From Variovorax sp. CAN15 (lineage in GTDB: Bacteria; Pseudomonadota; Gammaproteobacteria; Burkholderiales; Burkholderiaceae_C): DNA of 50,242 bases. This document shows, in pieces, positions 35,217 to 43,719 of the stretch. Numbering within the stretch: the first letter of the stretch is position 1; each line of letters begins with the position of its first letter. The translations under genes were made by a program, and so were the position numbers. Location: contig NZ_JASMRZ010000008.1 in assembly GCF_030462475.1 (NCBI RefSeq), positions 40,778 through 91,019 on the forward strand. Direction: 5' to 3'. Below the pieces are notes generated by a model. The model saw nothing but the letters and a program-made list of their open reading frames with translations, had not been told where the DNA came from and did no database searches.

Positions 35217-36847
35217 CAATGCCTGAAGTGCCGCACGCCCGACAGCACCATCACCACGCCGCGTTCGTCGGCAGCGTCGATGACCTCCTGGTCGCGCATC
35301 GAGCCGCCCGGCTGGATCACGCAGCTCGCGCCCGCGTCGACCACCACGTCGAGGCCGTCGCGGAACGGGAAGAAGGCGTCGCTGGCCACTGCGGTGTCCT
35401 TCAGCGACAGGCCAGCATGCTCGGCCTTGATGCTGGCGATGCGCGCCGAATCGAGACGGCTCATCTGGCCGGCGCCCACGCCCATGGTCATGCCGTTGGC
35501 GCAGAAGACGATCGCGTTGCTCTTCACGTACTTGGCGACCTTCCATGCGAAGAGCAGGTCCTGCAGCTGCTGCGGCGTGGGCTGCTTCTTGCTGACCACC
35601 TTGAGGTCGCTGGCGGCGAGCTCGTGGTTGTCGGCGGTCTGGATCAGCAGGCCCGAGCCGACGCGCTTGACGTCCATGGCGTTGCGGCCGTTGTCCCAGT
35701 CGGTCGCGCCGCCACGGGAGCCAGGCGACCCTGCGGTCGCGGGCAGTGCGATTTCCAGCACGCGCACGTTGAGCTTGGCCTTGGTGGCCTGGAACACTTC
35801 GAGCGCCTCGGGCGTGTAGCCGGGCGCCATCAGCACTTCGACGAACTGCTTGGCGATTTCCTGTGCGGTCGCGCCGTCCACAGGGCGGTTGAAGGCGATG
35901 ATGCCGCCGAAGGCCGAGGTCGGATCGGTCTTGAAGGCCTTGCCGTAAGCCTCGGCAGCGTCCTTGCCGATGGCCACGCCGCAGGGGTTGGCGTGCTTCA
36001 CGATCACGCAGGCGGGCACGTCGAAGCTCTTCACGCATTCCCATGCCGCGTCGGCATCGGCGATGTTGTTGTAGCTCAGCTCCTTGCCCTGCAGCTGCTT
36101 CGCCGACACCAGCGAACCGGGCGCCGGATGCAGGTCGCGGTAGAAGGCGGCCTGCTGGTGCGGGTTCTCGCCGTAGCGCAGGTCCTGCACCTTCACGAAG
36201 CGGCCGTTGCTCTGCGCCGGGAAGAGCGAACGCTTGGGCGCGGCCTGGCCGATGCTGGCGTCGAAGTCGATGGCCGAAAGGTAATCGCTGATCGCGCCGT
36301 CGTAGTCGGCGATGCGGTTGAACGCGGCCACCGAGAACGCGAACTTGGTCTTGTCGCTGAGCTTGCCGCCGTCCTTCAGCTCGGCCAGCGCCACGGCGTA
36401 CTGCGAGGAGTCGGTGAGCACGCCCACGTCCTTCCAGTTCTTGGCCGCGCTGCGCACCATGGCCGGGCCGCCGATGTCGATGTTCTCGATCGCGTCTTCC
36501 AGCGTGCAGCCGGGCTTGGCCACGGTGGCCTCGAACGGGTAGAGGTTGACCACCAGCAGGTCGATGGTGTCGATGCCGTGCTCCTTGATGGCGGCGACGT
36601 GCGCGGGCAGGTCGCGGCGCGCGAGCAGGCCGCCGTGGATCTTCGGGTGCAGCGTCTTCACGCGGCCGTCGAGCATTTCGGGAAAGCCGGTGTGGTCGGC
36701 CACCTCGGTGACGGGCAGGCCCGCATCGGCGAGCAGCTTGGCGGTGCCGCCGGTGGACAGCAGCTTGATGCCCAGCGCATGCAGCGCCTGTGCGAATTCG
36801 AGAATGCCGGTCTTGTCGGAAACGGAGATGAGTGCTGTCTGGGCCAT
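35216..36847 (-). CDS. purH: Bifunctional AICAR formyltransferase / IMP cyclohydrolase
   Basis: This 543-residue enzyme makes the last two steps of IMP synthesis. The N-terminal cyclohydrolase has [41 protein letters not shown] and [17 protein letters not shown]. The C-terminal transformylase has [24 protein letters not shown] and the late [10 protein letters not shown]. Length is slightly above the usual. The start is 16 bases after the fis stop, so dusB-fis-purH looks like one operon. Repeat copy G follows. Confidence 0.97.
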   Translation of the reverse strand: MAQTALISVSDKTGILEFAQALHALGIKLLSTGGTAKLLADAGLPVTEVADHTGFPEMLDGRVKTLHPKIHGGLLARRDLPAHVAAIKEHGIDTIDLLVVNLYPFEATVAKPGCTLEDAIENIDIGGPAMVRSAAKNWKDVGVLTDSSQYAVALAELKDGGKLSDKTKFAFSVAAFNRIADYDGAISDYLSAIDFDASIGQAAPKRSLFPAQSNGRFVKVQDLRYGENPHQQAAFYRDLHPAPGSLVSAKQLQGKELSYNNIADADAAWECVKSFDVPACVIVKHANPCGVAIGKDAAEAYGKAFKTDPTSAFGGIIAFNRPVDGATAQEIAKQFVEVLMAPGYTPEALEVFQATKAKLNVRVLEIALPATAGSPGSRGGATDWDNGRNAMDVKRVGSGLLIQTADNHELAASDLKVVSKKQPTPQQLQDLLFAWKVAKYVKSNAIVFCANGMTMGVGAGQMSRLDSARIASIKAEHAGLSLKDTAVASDAFFPFRDGLDVVVDAGASCVIQPGGSMRDQEVIDAADERGVVMVLSGVRHFRH

Positions 36848-36863
36848 TGGATATGCCGTGGGG

Positions 36864-37100
36864 TTATTTCAAAAGTTTGTGTTCGACCAGCTTCTTGCGA
36901 AGCGTGTTGCGGTTCAGGCCCAGCCATTGCGCGGCCTTCGACTGATTGCCCTCGGCGCGCGTCATCACGACATCGAGCAGCGGCTTCTCGACCACGCGCA
37001 CGAGCATCTCGTACATGCCGTCGGGTTCGGTGCCGCGCAGATCGCGAAAGTAACTGTCCAGACTGGTGCGCACGCAGTCCTCGATGTGCTTCTTGCTCAT
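36864..37100 (-). CDS. fis: Fis-family nucleoid/transcription protein
   Basis: This 78-residue protein begins [18 protein letters not shown]. The C-terminal helix-turn-helix contains [20 protein letters not shown], the classical Fis/NtrC DNA-binding motif. It bends DNA and regulates growth-phase genes. The upstream gene is dusB, 19 bases away, as in the E. coli dusB-fis operon. The start at 37100 is the Met of MSKKHIE with GAGGAAAAGAAG upstream. Confidence 0.95.
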   Translation of the reverse strand: MSKKHIEDCVRTSLDSYFRDLRGTEPDGMYEMLVRVVEKPLLDVVMTRAEGNQSKAAQWLGLNRNTLRKKLVEHKLLK

Positions 37101-37119
37101 TGCTTCTTCTTTTCCTCTC

Positions 37120-38184
37120 TCAATGGACGGCGCAGGCCGCCTCCTCTTCTTCGCCCGGAGCGTCGCCGTCCTCCAGGCGCTGCACGGGCATGCGGTCCAT
37201 GTGGTCCGCCAGCCCGTCGAAATAGTCGCCGACCGCGCGCAGCTGCTCGGCACAGTCTTCAATGATGTTCATGCGTGCGCGAAACGCCTCGCCGTCGGGC
37301 AGCGTCCGCACGTACCAGCCGATGTGCTTGCGCGCCGTGCGCACACCGCTGTAGTCGCCGTACAGCGCATAGTGCTCCACGAGATGGTCGAGCAGCAAGC
37401 GGCGCACCTCCACCACCAGCGGCGGCGCGCGGTGCGTGCCGGTTTCGAGGAAGTGCGCGATCTCGCGGAAGATCCACGGCCGGCCCTGCGCGGCGCGGCC
37501 GACCATCACCGCATCGGCGCCGGTGGCCGCGAGCACGTCGCGCGCCTTCTCGGGTGAATTGATGTCGCCGTTGGCCACCACCGGCACGCGCACCGCGGCC
37601 TTCACGGCGGCGATGGTGTCGTATTCGGCGAAGCCCTTGTAGCCCTGCTCGCGCGTGCGTCCGTGCACGGTGAGCATCTGCACGCCGGCCGATTCGAAGT
37701 CGCGCGCCAGCTTCACCGCGTTGCGCTGCTCTTCGCTCCAGCCGGTGCGCATCTTGAGCGTGACCGGCACGCCGAAGGGCTGCGCCGCGTCGACCACGGC
37801 CTGCACGATCTCGAGCGCCAGCGGCTCGTCGCGCATCAGCGCCGAGCCAGCCCACTTGTTGCAGACCTTCTTGGCCGGGCAGCCCATGTTGATGTCGATG
37901 ATCTGCGCGCCGCGCTCGATGTTGTAGACCGTGGCCTCCGCCATCATCGCGGCGTCGGTGCCGGCGATCTGCACCGCAATGGGGCCCGGTTCGCCGTCGT
38001 GGTTGGCGCGGCGCGAAGTCTTGAGCGAACCCCAAAGTTCCTTGCGCGAGGTGACCATCTCGCTGACCGCGTAGCCCGCGCCGAGTTCGCGGCACAGCAT
38101 GCGGAAGGGCCGGTCCGTCACGCCGGCCATGGGCGCGACGAACAGGCGGTTTTCCAGCGTGTGGTTGCCGATCTGCAAGGTCAT
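37120..38184 (-). CDS. dusB: tRNA-dihydrouridine synthase B
   Basis: This 354-residue FMN-dependent enzyme reduces uridine in the tRNA D-loop. Seen: LFVAPMAGVTDRPFR, IAVQIAGTD, IDINMGCPAKKV with the catalytic Cys in GCP, AGSALM, MRTGW, TVHGRTREQGYKG, VVANGDI and GADAVMVGRAAQGRPW. The C-terminus is extended with a Glu-rich tail. The start at 38184 (MTLQIGNHTL) matches the family; the open frame continues upstream without support. First gene of dusB-fis-purH. Confidence 0.97.
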   Translation of the reverse strand: MTLQIGNHTLENRLFVAPMAGVTDRPFRMLCRELGAGYAVSEMVTSRKELWGSLKTSRRANHDGEPGPIAVQIAGTDAAMMAEATVYNIERGAQIIDINMGCPAKKVCNKWAGSALMRDEPLALEIVQAVVDAAQPFGVPVTLKMRTGWSEEQRNAVKLARDFESAGVQMLTVHGRTREQGYKGFAEYDTIAAVKAAVRVPVVANGDINSPEKARDVLAATGADAVMVGRAAQGRPWIFREIAHFLETGTHRAPPLVVEVRRLLLDHLVEHYALYGDYSGVRTARKHIGWYVRTLPDGEAFRARMNIIEDCAEQLRAVGDYFDGLADHMDRMPVQRLEDGDAPGEEEEAACAVH

Positions 38185-38359
38185 TTGGAAGGGGGAGCGT
38201 GCGCGTTCGGCTGCTGAAAAATGAGGCACGATTGTAGCCACGCCGCATTTCAGCGACTGAAACGATTTGCGCCTCGGTACCCCGTACAAATACCGGTGCG
38301 CGCCGGGGCTTTCTCCCACGCGATTGCGACGCTGGCGCTGCCTATACTGCGCCGACCCT

Positions 38360-38830
38360 ATGCAAGCCTGGCTCGACTCTCTCCTCGCTCTGCTGGCACT
38401 GCCGCAGTACGGCCTCTCCACATTGTTCGTGGCGGCCTTCGTCTCGGCGACGCTTCTGCCGGTGGGCTCCGAGCCCTTTCTCTTCGGGCTGCTGAAGCTC
38501 AACCCCGATATGTTCTGGCCCGCCATCGCAGTGGCGACCGTGGGCAATACGCTGGGCGGTGCGGTCGACTGGTGGATGGGCTACGGCGCGCACAAGGTGG
38601 CCGACAAATACTCGCACTCGAAACATCATGTGCGCGTTCTGGGCTGGCTCGAGAAGCTCGGCCCGAAGGCCTGCCTGCTGAGCTGGCTGCCGCTGGTGGG
38701 AGATCCGCTGTGCGCGGTGGCGGGCTGGATCAAGCTGCCGTTCTGGCCCTGCGTGGCCTACATGGCGATCGGGAAATTCCTGCGCTACGTCACGATGACG
38801 GTCGCGCTGCTGCACGTGTTCCCGTCGTAG
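38360..38830 (+). CDS. YqaA-family inner-membrane protein
   Basis: This 156-residue protein has four or so hydrophobic segments, with LLPVGSEPFLFGLL, GNTLGGAVDWWMGYG and GDPLCAVAGWIKLPFWPC. These match the YqaA subgroup of the DedA/SNARE-associated (VTT) family. Relatives help membrane lipid or proton homeostasis; its function here is unknown. The ATG at 38360 is chosen because residues before it are arginine-rich and unlike the family. A TATACT box at 38343-38348 would place transcription start about 5 bases before this ATG. Confidence 0.85.
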   Translation: MQAWLDSLLALLALPQYGLSTLFVAAFVSATLLPVGSEPFLFGLLKLNPDMFWPAIAVATVGNTLGGAVDWWMGYGAHKVADKYSHSKHHVRVLGWLEKLGPKACLLSWLPLVGDPLCAVAGWIKLPFWPCVAYMAIGKFLRYVTMTVALLHVFPS

Positions 38831-38833
38831 CCG

Positions 38834-38895
38834 TTGCTCGCAGCGAAGCTTCGCACCACGTGTCGCTTCGCCAGACCGCTGCCGGGTGCGGCACT
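38834..38895 (+). repeat. Degenerate 3'-end repeat, copy H (after YqaA gene)
   Basis: GTTGCTCGC, then AAGCTTCGCACCACGTGTCGCTTCGCC, match the proximal half of the repeat. The C run and the distal hairpin are decayed or missing. It still starts right after the stop codon in gene sense. Confidence 0.65.
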
Positions 38896-38903
38896 CAAGA
38901 AAC

Positions 38904-39578
38904 TCAGTTCAGCAGCTCGTAGGGCCCGCCGCGCTCCAGGGCACGCTTGTAGGCGGGGCGCGAATGGATGCGCTCCAGATAAGCCATGAGCTTCGGCCGC
39001 TTCGCATCGAGCCCGCCGCGCGCCCTCGCGGCCTCGACCACGAAGCTCATCTGGATGTCCGCGCCCGTGAACGCATCGCCGGCAAACCACTCACTCTTGC
39101 CGAGTTCAGCCTCCATGTAGTTCAAGTGGCTCGCGATGTTCGGATTGATGAACGCCGACTTCGTCTTCGCCGCGATCGCCTTGGCCACCGGCCTCGCGAA
39201 GAAGGGCATCCTGCTCGTCTCGATGCGGTCGAAGATCAGCTTCATCAACAGCGGCGACATCGCCGTGCCTTCCGCGAAATGCATCCAGTAGCGATAGCGC
39301 AACGCTTCCGGCGAACCCGCCGCGGGTGCAAGACGGCCGTTGCCGTAGCGCTCGATCACCGTCTCGATGATCGCGCCCGACTCCGCGAGCGTGAGTCCGT
39401 CATCCGTCGTGACAACCGGTGACTTTCCCAGCGGATGAATGGCCCGCAGCGAAGCGGGCGCCAACATGGTCTTCGGATCGCGCTGGTAATGCACGATCTC
39501 GTAGGGCAGCTCCAGCTCTTCGAGCAGCCAGAGCACGCGTTGCGAGCGGGAGTTGTTGAGGTGGTGGACGGTGAGCAT
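38904..39578 (-). CDS. Glutathione S-transferase
   Basis: This 224-residue cytoplasmic protein has an N-terminal thioredoxin-like domain (MLTVHHLNNSRSQRVLWLLEELELPYEIV; SRSQR carries the likely glutathione-activating Ser, and GKSPVV.TDDG..LAESGAIIE is the cis-Pro and glutathione-binding part). The C-terminal helical domain has YRYWMHFAEGTAMSP. It conjugates or reduces with glutathione; the substrate is unknown. It stands alone, convergent with the YqaA gene. Length is normal. Confidence 0.93.
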   Translation of the reverse strand: MLTVHHLNNSRSQRVLWLLEELELPYEIVHYQRDPKTMLAPASLRAIHPLGKSPVVTTDDGLTLAESGAIIETVIERYGNGRLAPAAGSPEALRYRYWMHFAEGTAMSPLLMKLIFDRIETSRMPFFARPVAKAIAAKTKSAFINPNIASHLNYMEAELGKSEWFAGDAFTGADIQMSFVVEAARARGGLDAKRPKLMAYLERIHSRPAYKRALERGGPYELLN

Positions 39579-39656
39579 GGGGCTGGCCTTGGGAGCAGAG
39601 ACGGGGCGCGCGGAGTCTATCCAACAACGCCTTCAAAAGCCCGAAGGAGCCCTTTC

Positions 39657-39755
39657 GCGAAACACCGAGGAACCGGCTTTGCCGGGCCTCAGGTGTTGCC
39701 CCCGGTAGGGGGAAGGCGAAGCGACACGAAGTGCGCGAAGCCTGGGGGGCGAGCC
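39657..39755 (-). repeat. 3'-end structured repeat, copy I (after ychF)
   Basis: It starts 3-4 bases after the ychF stop in gene sense. It is type 1 with distal stem GAGG/CCTC, a third compensated version of the same base pair (A-T in place of C-G or T-A). Confidence 0.9.
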
Positions 39756-39758
39756 TTG

Positions 39759-40850
39759 TCACGAGCTGAACAGGAAGTTCATCACGTCGCCATCCTTCAC
39801 GACGTATTCCTTGCCTTCCGAACGCATCTTCCCCGCGTCCTTCGCGCCCTGCTCGCCCTTGAAGGCGATGTAGTCCTCGAAAGCGATGGTCTGGGCGCGG
39901 ATGTAGCCCTTCTCGAAGTCGCCGTGGATCACGCCAGCGGCCTGCGGGCCGGTGTCGCCGATGTGGATGGTCCAGGCGCGCACTTCCTTCACGCCGGCGG
40001 TGAAGTAGGTCTGCAGGCCCAGCAGCTTGAAGGCGGCGCGGATCAGGCGGTTCAGGCCCGGCTCTTCCTGGCCGATCTCGGCCAGGAACATCTTCTTGTC
40101 CTCGTCGTCCATCTCGGCCAGGTCGGCTTCGATCTTGGCGCAGATGGCGACCACGGGCGCGCCCTGCCTGGCGGCGTATTCGCGCAGGCGGTCGAGGTAC
40201 GGGTTGTTCTCGAAGCCGTCTTCCGACACGTTGCCCACGAACATCGCGGGCTTGGCGGTGATGAGCGTGAAGCTCTTGACCAGCGGCAGCTCTTCCTTGG
40301 TGAACTCGAGCGCGCGCACCGGCGTGTTCTCGTTCAGCGCGGCCTGGCAGCGCTCGAGCAGGCCGACCAGTTTCTGCGCGTCCTTGTCGCCCGAGCGGGC
40401 GACCTTGGTGTGGCGGTGCAGCGCCTTCTCGACCGTGGCGAGGTCGGCCAGGCACAGTTCGGTCTGGATCACTTCGATGTCGGAGATCGGGTCGACCTTG
40501 CCGGCCACGTGGATCACGTTCTCGTCGTCGAAGCAGCGCACCACGTTGACGGTGGCGTCGGTCTCGCGGATGTGGGCCAGGAACTTGTTGCCCAGGCCTT
40601 CGCCGGTGCTGGCGCCGGCCACCAGGCCGGCGATGTCGACGAACTCGACGATGGCGGGCACCACGCGTTCGGGCTTGACGATCTCGCTGAGCTGGTCGAG
40701 GCGCGGATCGGGCACTTCCACCACGCCCACGTTCGGCTCGATGGTGCAGAAGGGATAGTTCTCCGCCGCGATGCCGGCCTTGGTCAGCGCGTTGAAAAGA
40801 GTGGATTTACCGACGTTGGGCAGGCCGACGATGCCGCATTGCAAACTCAT
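39759..40850 (-). CDS. ychF: Redox-regulated ATPase YchF (Obg-family)
   Basis: This 363-residue cytoplasmic P-loop protein has G1 GLPNVGKST (9-17), the Obg-type switch [31 protein letters not shown], and NVSE in place of the GTPase NKxD, which gives ATP preference. The C-terminal TGS-like domain has [13 protein letters not shown] and [15 protein letters not shown]. It binds ribosomes and affects stress response. Single gene, followed by repeat copy I. Confidence 0.97.
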   Translation of the reverse strand: MSLQCGIVGLPNVGKSTLFNALTKAGIAAENYPFCTIEPNVGVVEVPDPRLDQLSEIVKPERVVPAIVEFVDIAGLVAGASTGEGLGNKFLAHIRETDATVNVVRCFDDENVIHVAGKVDPISDIEVIQTELCLADLATVEKALHRHTKVARSGDKDAQKLVGLLERCQAALNENTPVRALEFTKEELPLVKSFTLITAKPAMFVGNVSEDGFENNPYLDRLREYAARQGAPVVAICAKIEADLAEMDDEDKKMFLAEIGQEEPGLNRLIRAAFKLLGLQTYFTAGVKEVRAWTIHIGDTGPQAAGVIHGDFEKGYIRAQTIAFEDYIAFKGEQGAKDAGKMRSEGKEYVVKDGDVMNFLFSS

Positions 40851-40962
40851 GGGAGGTCCTCTTGGATAACCGCGAATTTTAGGCGAGCATGCTTTCGCGC
40901 CCGCCGGACAGGTCTTCGGCCAGCATTTGTTCCACGGGAAGCATCAGGGAAAGACCCGACTG

Positions 40963-40986
40963 GCAAACGTTTGCGCAAACGTTTCC
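40963..40986 (+). promoter_or_regulatory. Tandem LacI-type operators before rbsB
   Basis: GCAAACGTTTGC (40963-40974) is a perfect 12-bp palindrome with the central CG typical of LacI/RbsR/PurR sites. A second near-copy, GCAAACGTTTCC (40975-40986), abuts it. Both lie about 75-100 bases before the rbsB start, where RbsR (44745-45842) would be expected to act. Confidence 0.85.
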
Positions 40987-41059
40987 CTCGGTTAACATCG
41001 ACGCCCCCGGCCAAGACCGGCGCACCGTTCCGATCAACCCATCCCAGGAGACATCCACC

Positions 41060-42004
41060 ATGAAGTTCACCCGCCGTACCCTGCAAAGCGCTGCCGCATT
41101 GACGCTGCTGGGCGCCATGGCCGGAACGCCCGTTTTCGCGCAGGAAAAGCCCAAGGTCGCGCTGGTCATGAAGTCGCTGGCCAACGAATTCTTCCGCACC
41201 ATGGAAGACGGCGCCAAGGCGCACCAGAAGGCCCACGCCTCCGAATACACGCTGGTGGCCAACGGCATCAAGGACGAAACCGATACCGCCGCGCAGATCA
41301 AGATGGTCGAGCAGATGGTGGCACAGAAGATCAACGCGCTGGTCATCGCGCCGGCCGATTCGAAGGCGCTGGTGCCGGTCATCAAGACGGCCATCGACAA
41401 GGGCATCCTGGTGGTGAACATCGACAACCAGCTCGACGCCGCCGCGCTCAAGGAAAAGGGCATCCAGGTGCCCTTCGTCGGCCCCGACAACCGTGCCGGC
41501 GCCAAGCTGGTGGGCGACGCGCTTGCCAAGGAGCTGAAGGCGGGCGACAAGGTCGGCATCATCGAAGGCGTGTCGACCACCTTCAATGCGCAGCAGCGCA
41601 CGCTGGGCTACCAGGACGCGATGAAGGCCGCCGGCGTGACGGTGGTGGGCGTGCAGTCCGGCCAGTGGGAAATCGACAAGGGCAACACCGTGGCCGCCGG
41701 CATGCTGCGCGAGCACCCCGACCTGAAGGCGCTGCTCGCCGGCAACGACAGCATGGCGCTGGGCGCCGTGGCCGCCGTCAAGGCTGCCGGCAAGACCGGC
41801 AAGGTGCTGGTGGTGGGCTACGACAACATCGGCGCCATCAAGCCGATGCTCAAGGATGGCCGCGTGCTCGCCACCGCCGACCAGTTCGCCGCCAAGCAGG
41901 CCGTGTTCGGCATCGAGACCGCGCTGAAGGCCATTGCCGACAAGAAGAAGCAGTCGGAGATGCCCGCCGAAGTGAAGACCGACGTGGTGCTGGTCACGAA
42001 GTAA
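41060..42004 (+). CDS. rbsB: Ribose-type ABC transporter substrate-binding protein
   Basis: This 314-residue periplasmic protein has a signal peptide (1-27, cleavage after VFA, before QEKPKVALVMK) and a type I sugar-binding fold: SLANEFFRTMEDGAK, INALVIAPADS, VNIDNQLD, FVGPDNRAGAKL, GNDSMALGAVAAV and VVGYDNIGA. It captures D-ribose (or a close sugar) for RbsA/RbsC. First gene of the rbs operon; AGGAGA is 9 bases before the ATG and the two operators lie upstream. Repeat copy J lies between it and rbsA. Confidence 0.93.
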   Translation: MKFTRRTLQSAAALTLLGAMAGTPVFAQEKPKVALVMKSLANEFFRTMEDGAKAHQKAHASEYTLVANGIKDETDTAAQIKMVEQMVAQKINALVIAPADSKALVPVIKTAIDKGILVVNIDNQLDAAALKEKGIQVPFVGPDNRAGAKLVGDALAKELKAGDKVGIIEGVSTTFNAQQRTLGYQDAMKAAGVTVVGVQSGQWEIDKGNTVAAGMLREHPDLKALLAGNDSMALGAVAAVKAAGKTGKVLVVGYDNIGAIKPMLKDGRVLATADQFAAKQAVFGIETALKAIADKKKQSEMPAEVKTDVVLVTK

Positions 42005-42106
42005 TGCTCGCCCCCAGGCTTCGCGCACTTCGTGTCGCTTCGCCTTCCCCCTACCGGGGGCAACACCTGCGGCCCGGCGGAGCCGGTTCCGCGGTGTTTC
42101 TGGAAT
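42005..42106 (+). repeat. 3'-end structured repeat, copy J (after rbsB)
   Basis: It starts directly after the rbsB TAA with TGCTCGCCCCCAGGC. It is type 1 with distal stem GCGG/CCGC. It occupies nearly the whole rbsB-rbsA gap and so sits where differential expression of binding protein over ATPase is usually set. Confidence 0.9.
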
Positions 42107-42120
42107 AAGGTTGCCAATCG

Positions 42121-43719
42121 ATGGCTGATAACAATCGCAGCGCGCCCGTGCTCTCGCTGAGCACCATGGGCAAGGACTATGCGGCGCCGGTGCTGGACGA
42201 CGTCTCGCTCGTGCTCAACCCCGGCGAAGTGCTGGCCCTCACGGGCGAGAACGGCGCCGGCAAGAGCACCCTGTCGAAGATCGTCTGCGGCCTGGTGCAG
42301 CCCACGCGCGGCCAGATGCTGCTCGACGGCAAGCCCTTCGCTCCCACCTCGCGCCGCGACGCCGAGCGCCTGGGCGTGCGCATGGTCATGCAGGAGCTGG
42401 GCCTCGTCACCACGCTGTCGGTGGCCGAGAACCTGCTGCTCGACCGACTGCCCAACAAGACCGGCTGGATCCGCCGCGGCAAGCTGCATGAGCTGGCCGC
42501 GCGCCAGCTCGCCAAGATCGGCATGCAGAACATCGACCCGGCCACGCCCGTGGCGCGGCTGGGCATCGGCCAGCAGCAGATGGTGGAGATCGCGCGCAAC
42601 CTGCAGGACGACACGCGCGTGCTGGTGCTGGACGAGCCCACCGCCATGCTCACGCCGCGCGAGACCTCGCACCTCTTCGAGCAGATCGACCTGCTGAAGG
42701 CACGCGGCGTGGCCATCGTGTACGTGTCGCACCGCCTGGAAGAACTGCAGCGCATCGCCGACCGCGTGGCGGTGCTGCGCGACGGCCGGCTGGTGGATGT
42801 GCGCGCCATGGCCGGCGTGCGCGAATCCGAGCTGGTGCAGCGCATGGTCGGCCGGGCGGTGCACGAGCACGAGGGCCGCGACCGCCGCGTGGCAGGCCCG
42901 GTGCTGCTGAGCGCGCGCGGCATCGGCCGGGCGCAGGTCGTTCGCGACGTCGACATCGACCTGCGCGCGGGCGAAGTCATGGGCCTGGCCGGCCTCGTCG
43001 GCTCGGGCCGTACCGAACTGGTGCGCCTGCTCTTCGGCGCCGACCGCGCCGATCGCGGCGAGATCACGCTGCACGCCGACGGCCAGGCCACCCACCACGT
43101 CCGCAAGGGCTGGCGCTCGCCGATGCAGGCCATCCGCGCCGGCATCGGCCTCGTCACGGAAGACCGCAAGTCGCAGGGCCTGCTGCTGCCGCAGTCGATC
43201 CGCGTCAACGCCACGCTCAGCGACCTGGGCGCGATCTCGCACGCCGGCTGGCTGCAGGGCGCCAAGGAGCGCGGCATCGCGCGCAAGCTGGTGGAGCTGC
43301 TTCGCATCCGCTCGCGCAGCATCGAGCAGCCGGTTTCCACGCTCAGCGGCGGCAACCAGCAGAAGGTGGTGTTCGCGCGCTGGCTGCACCGCGAATGCAA
43401 GGTGCTGCTGCTGGACGAACCCACGCGCGGCGTGGACGTGGGCGCGCGCGCCGACCTCTACGCCGAGCTCGACCGCATGACCGACGCCGGCAAGGCGCTG
43501 CTGATGGTCTCGAGCGACCTGCGCGAACTGATGGCCATGTGCGACCGCATCGGCGTGATGAGCGCCGGCCGCCTGGTCGCGGTGTTCGAGCGCGGAGAAT
43601 GGACCGAACAATCGCTGCTGGCCGCGGCATTCAGCGACGCGACAGGACACGCAGCAGCCAATCCGCCGACGGCATCCCCAGTTTCCGACCCGACCCCGGT
43701 CACCGCCGACACACCATGA
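42121..43719 (+). CDS. rbsA: Ribose-type ABC transporter ATPase (two nucleotide-binding domains)
   Basis: This 532-residue cytoplasmic protein has two ABC domains. The first has Walker A GENGAGKST (42-50), LGIGQQQMVEIARNL and Walker B VLVLDEPTAML. The second has a degenerate Walker A (GLVGSGRTEL, normal for this family), signature LSGGNQQKVVFARWL near 407 and LLLDEPTRGVDVGA. A Pro/Thr/Ala-rich tail is extra. It overlaps rbsC by 4 bases (ATGA). Confidence 0.95.
   Translation: MADNNRSAPVLSLSTMGKDYAAPVLDDVSLVLNPGEVLALTGENGAGKSTLSKIVCGLVQPTRGQMLLDGKPFAPTSRRDAERLGVRMVMQELGLVTTLSVAENLLLDRLPNKTGWIRRGKLHELAARQLAKIGMQNIDPATPVARLGIGQQQMVEIARNLQDDTRVLVLDEPTAMLTPRETSHLFEQIDLLKARGVAIVYVSHRLEELQRIADRVAVLRDGRLVDVRAMAGVRESELVQRMVGRAVHEHEGRDRRVAGPVLLSARGIGRAQVVRDVDIDLRAGEVMGLAGLVGSGRTELVRLLFGADRADRGEITLHADGQATHHVRKGWRSPMQAIRAGIGLVTEDRKSQGLLLPQSIRVNATLSDLGAISHAGWLQGAKERGIARKLVELLRIRSRSIEQPVSTLSGGNQQKVVFARWLHRECKVLLLDEPTRGVDVGARADLYAELDRMTDAGKALLMVSSDLRELMAMCDRIGVMSAGRLVAVFERGEWTEQSLLAAAFSDATGHAAANPPTASPVSDPTPVTADTP

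Noticed and set aside
15982..42106. The dispersed repeats as small protein genes (frames reading like LRALRVASPTP)
   Set aside because: The frames stay open in both directions because of base composition, have no ribosome sites, and the base changes preserve pairing and not residues.
15982..42106. The repeats as insertion sequences or MITE-type elements
   Set aside because: No terminal inverted repeats at the element ends and no target-site duplications could be seen, and insertion is always in one orientation. A mobile origin is still possible but is not shown.
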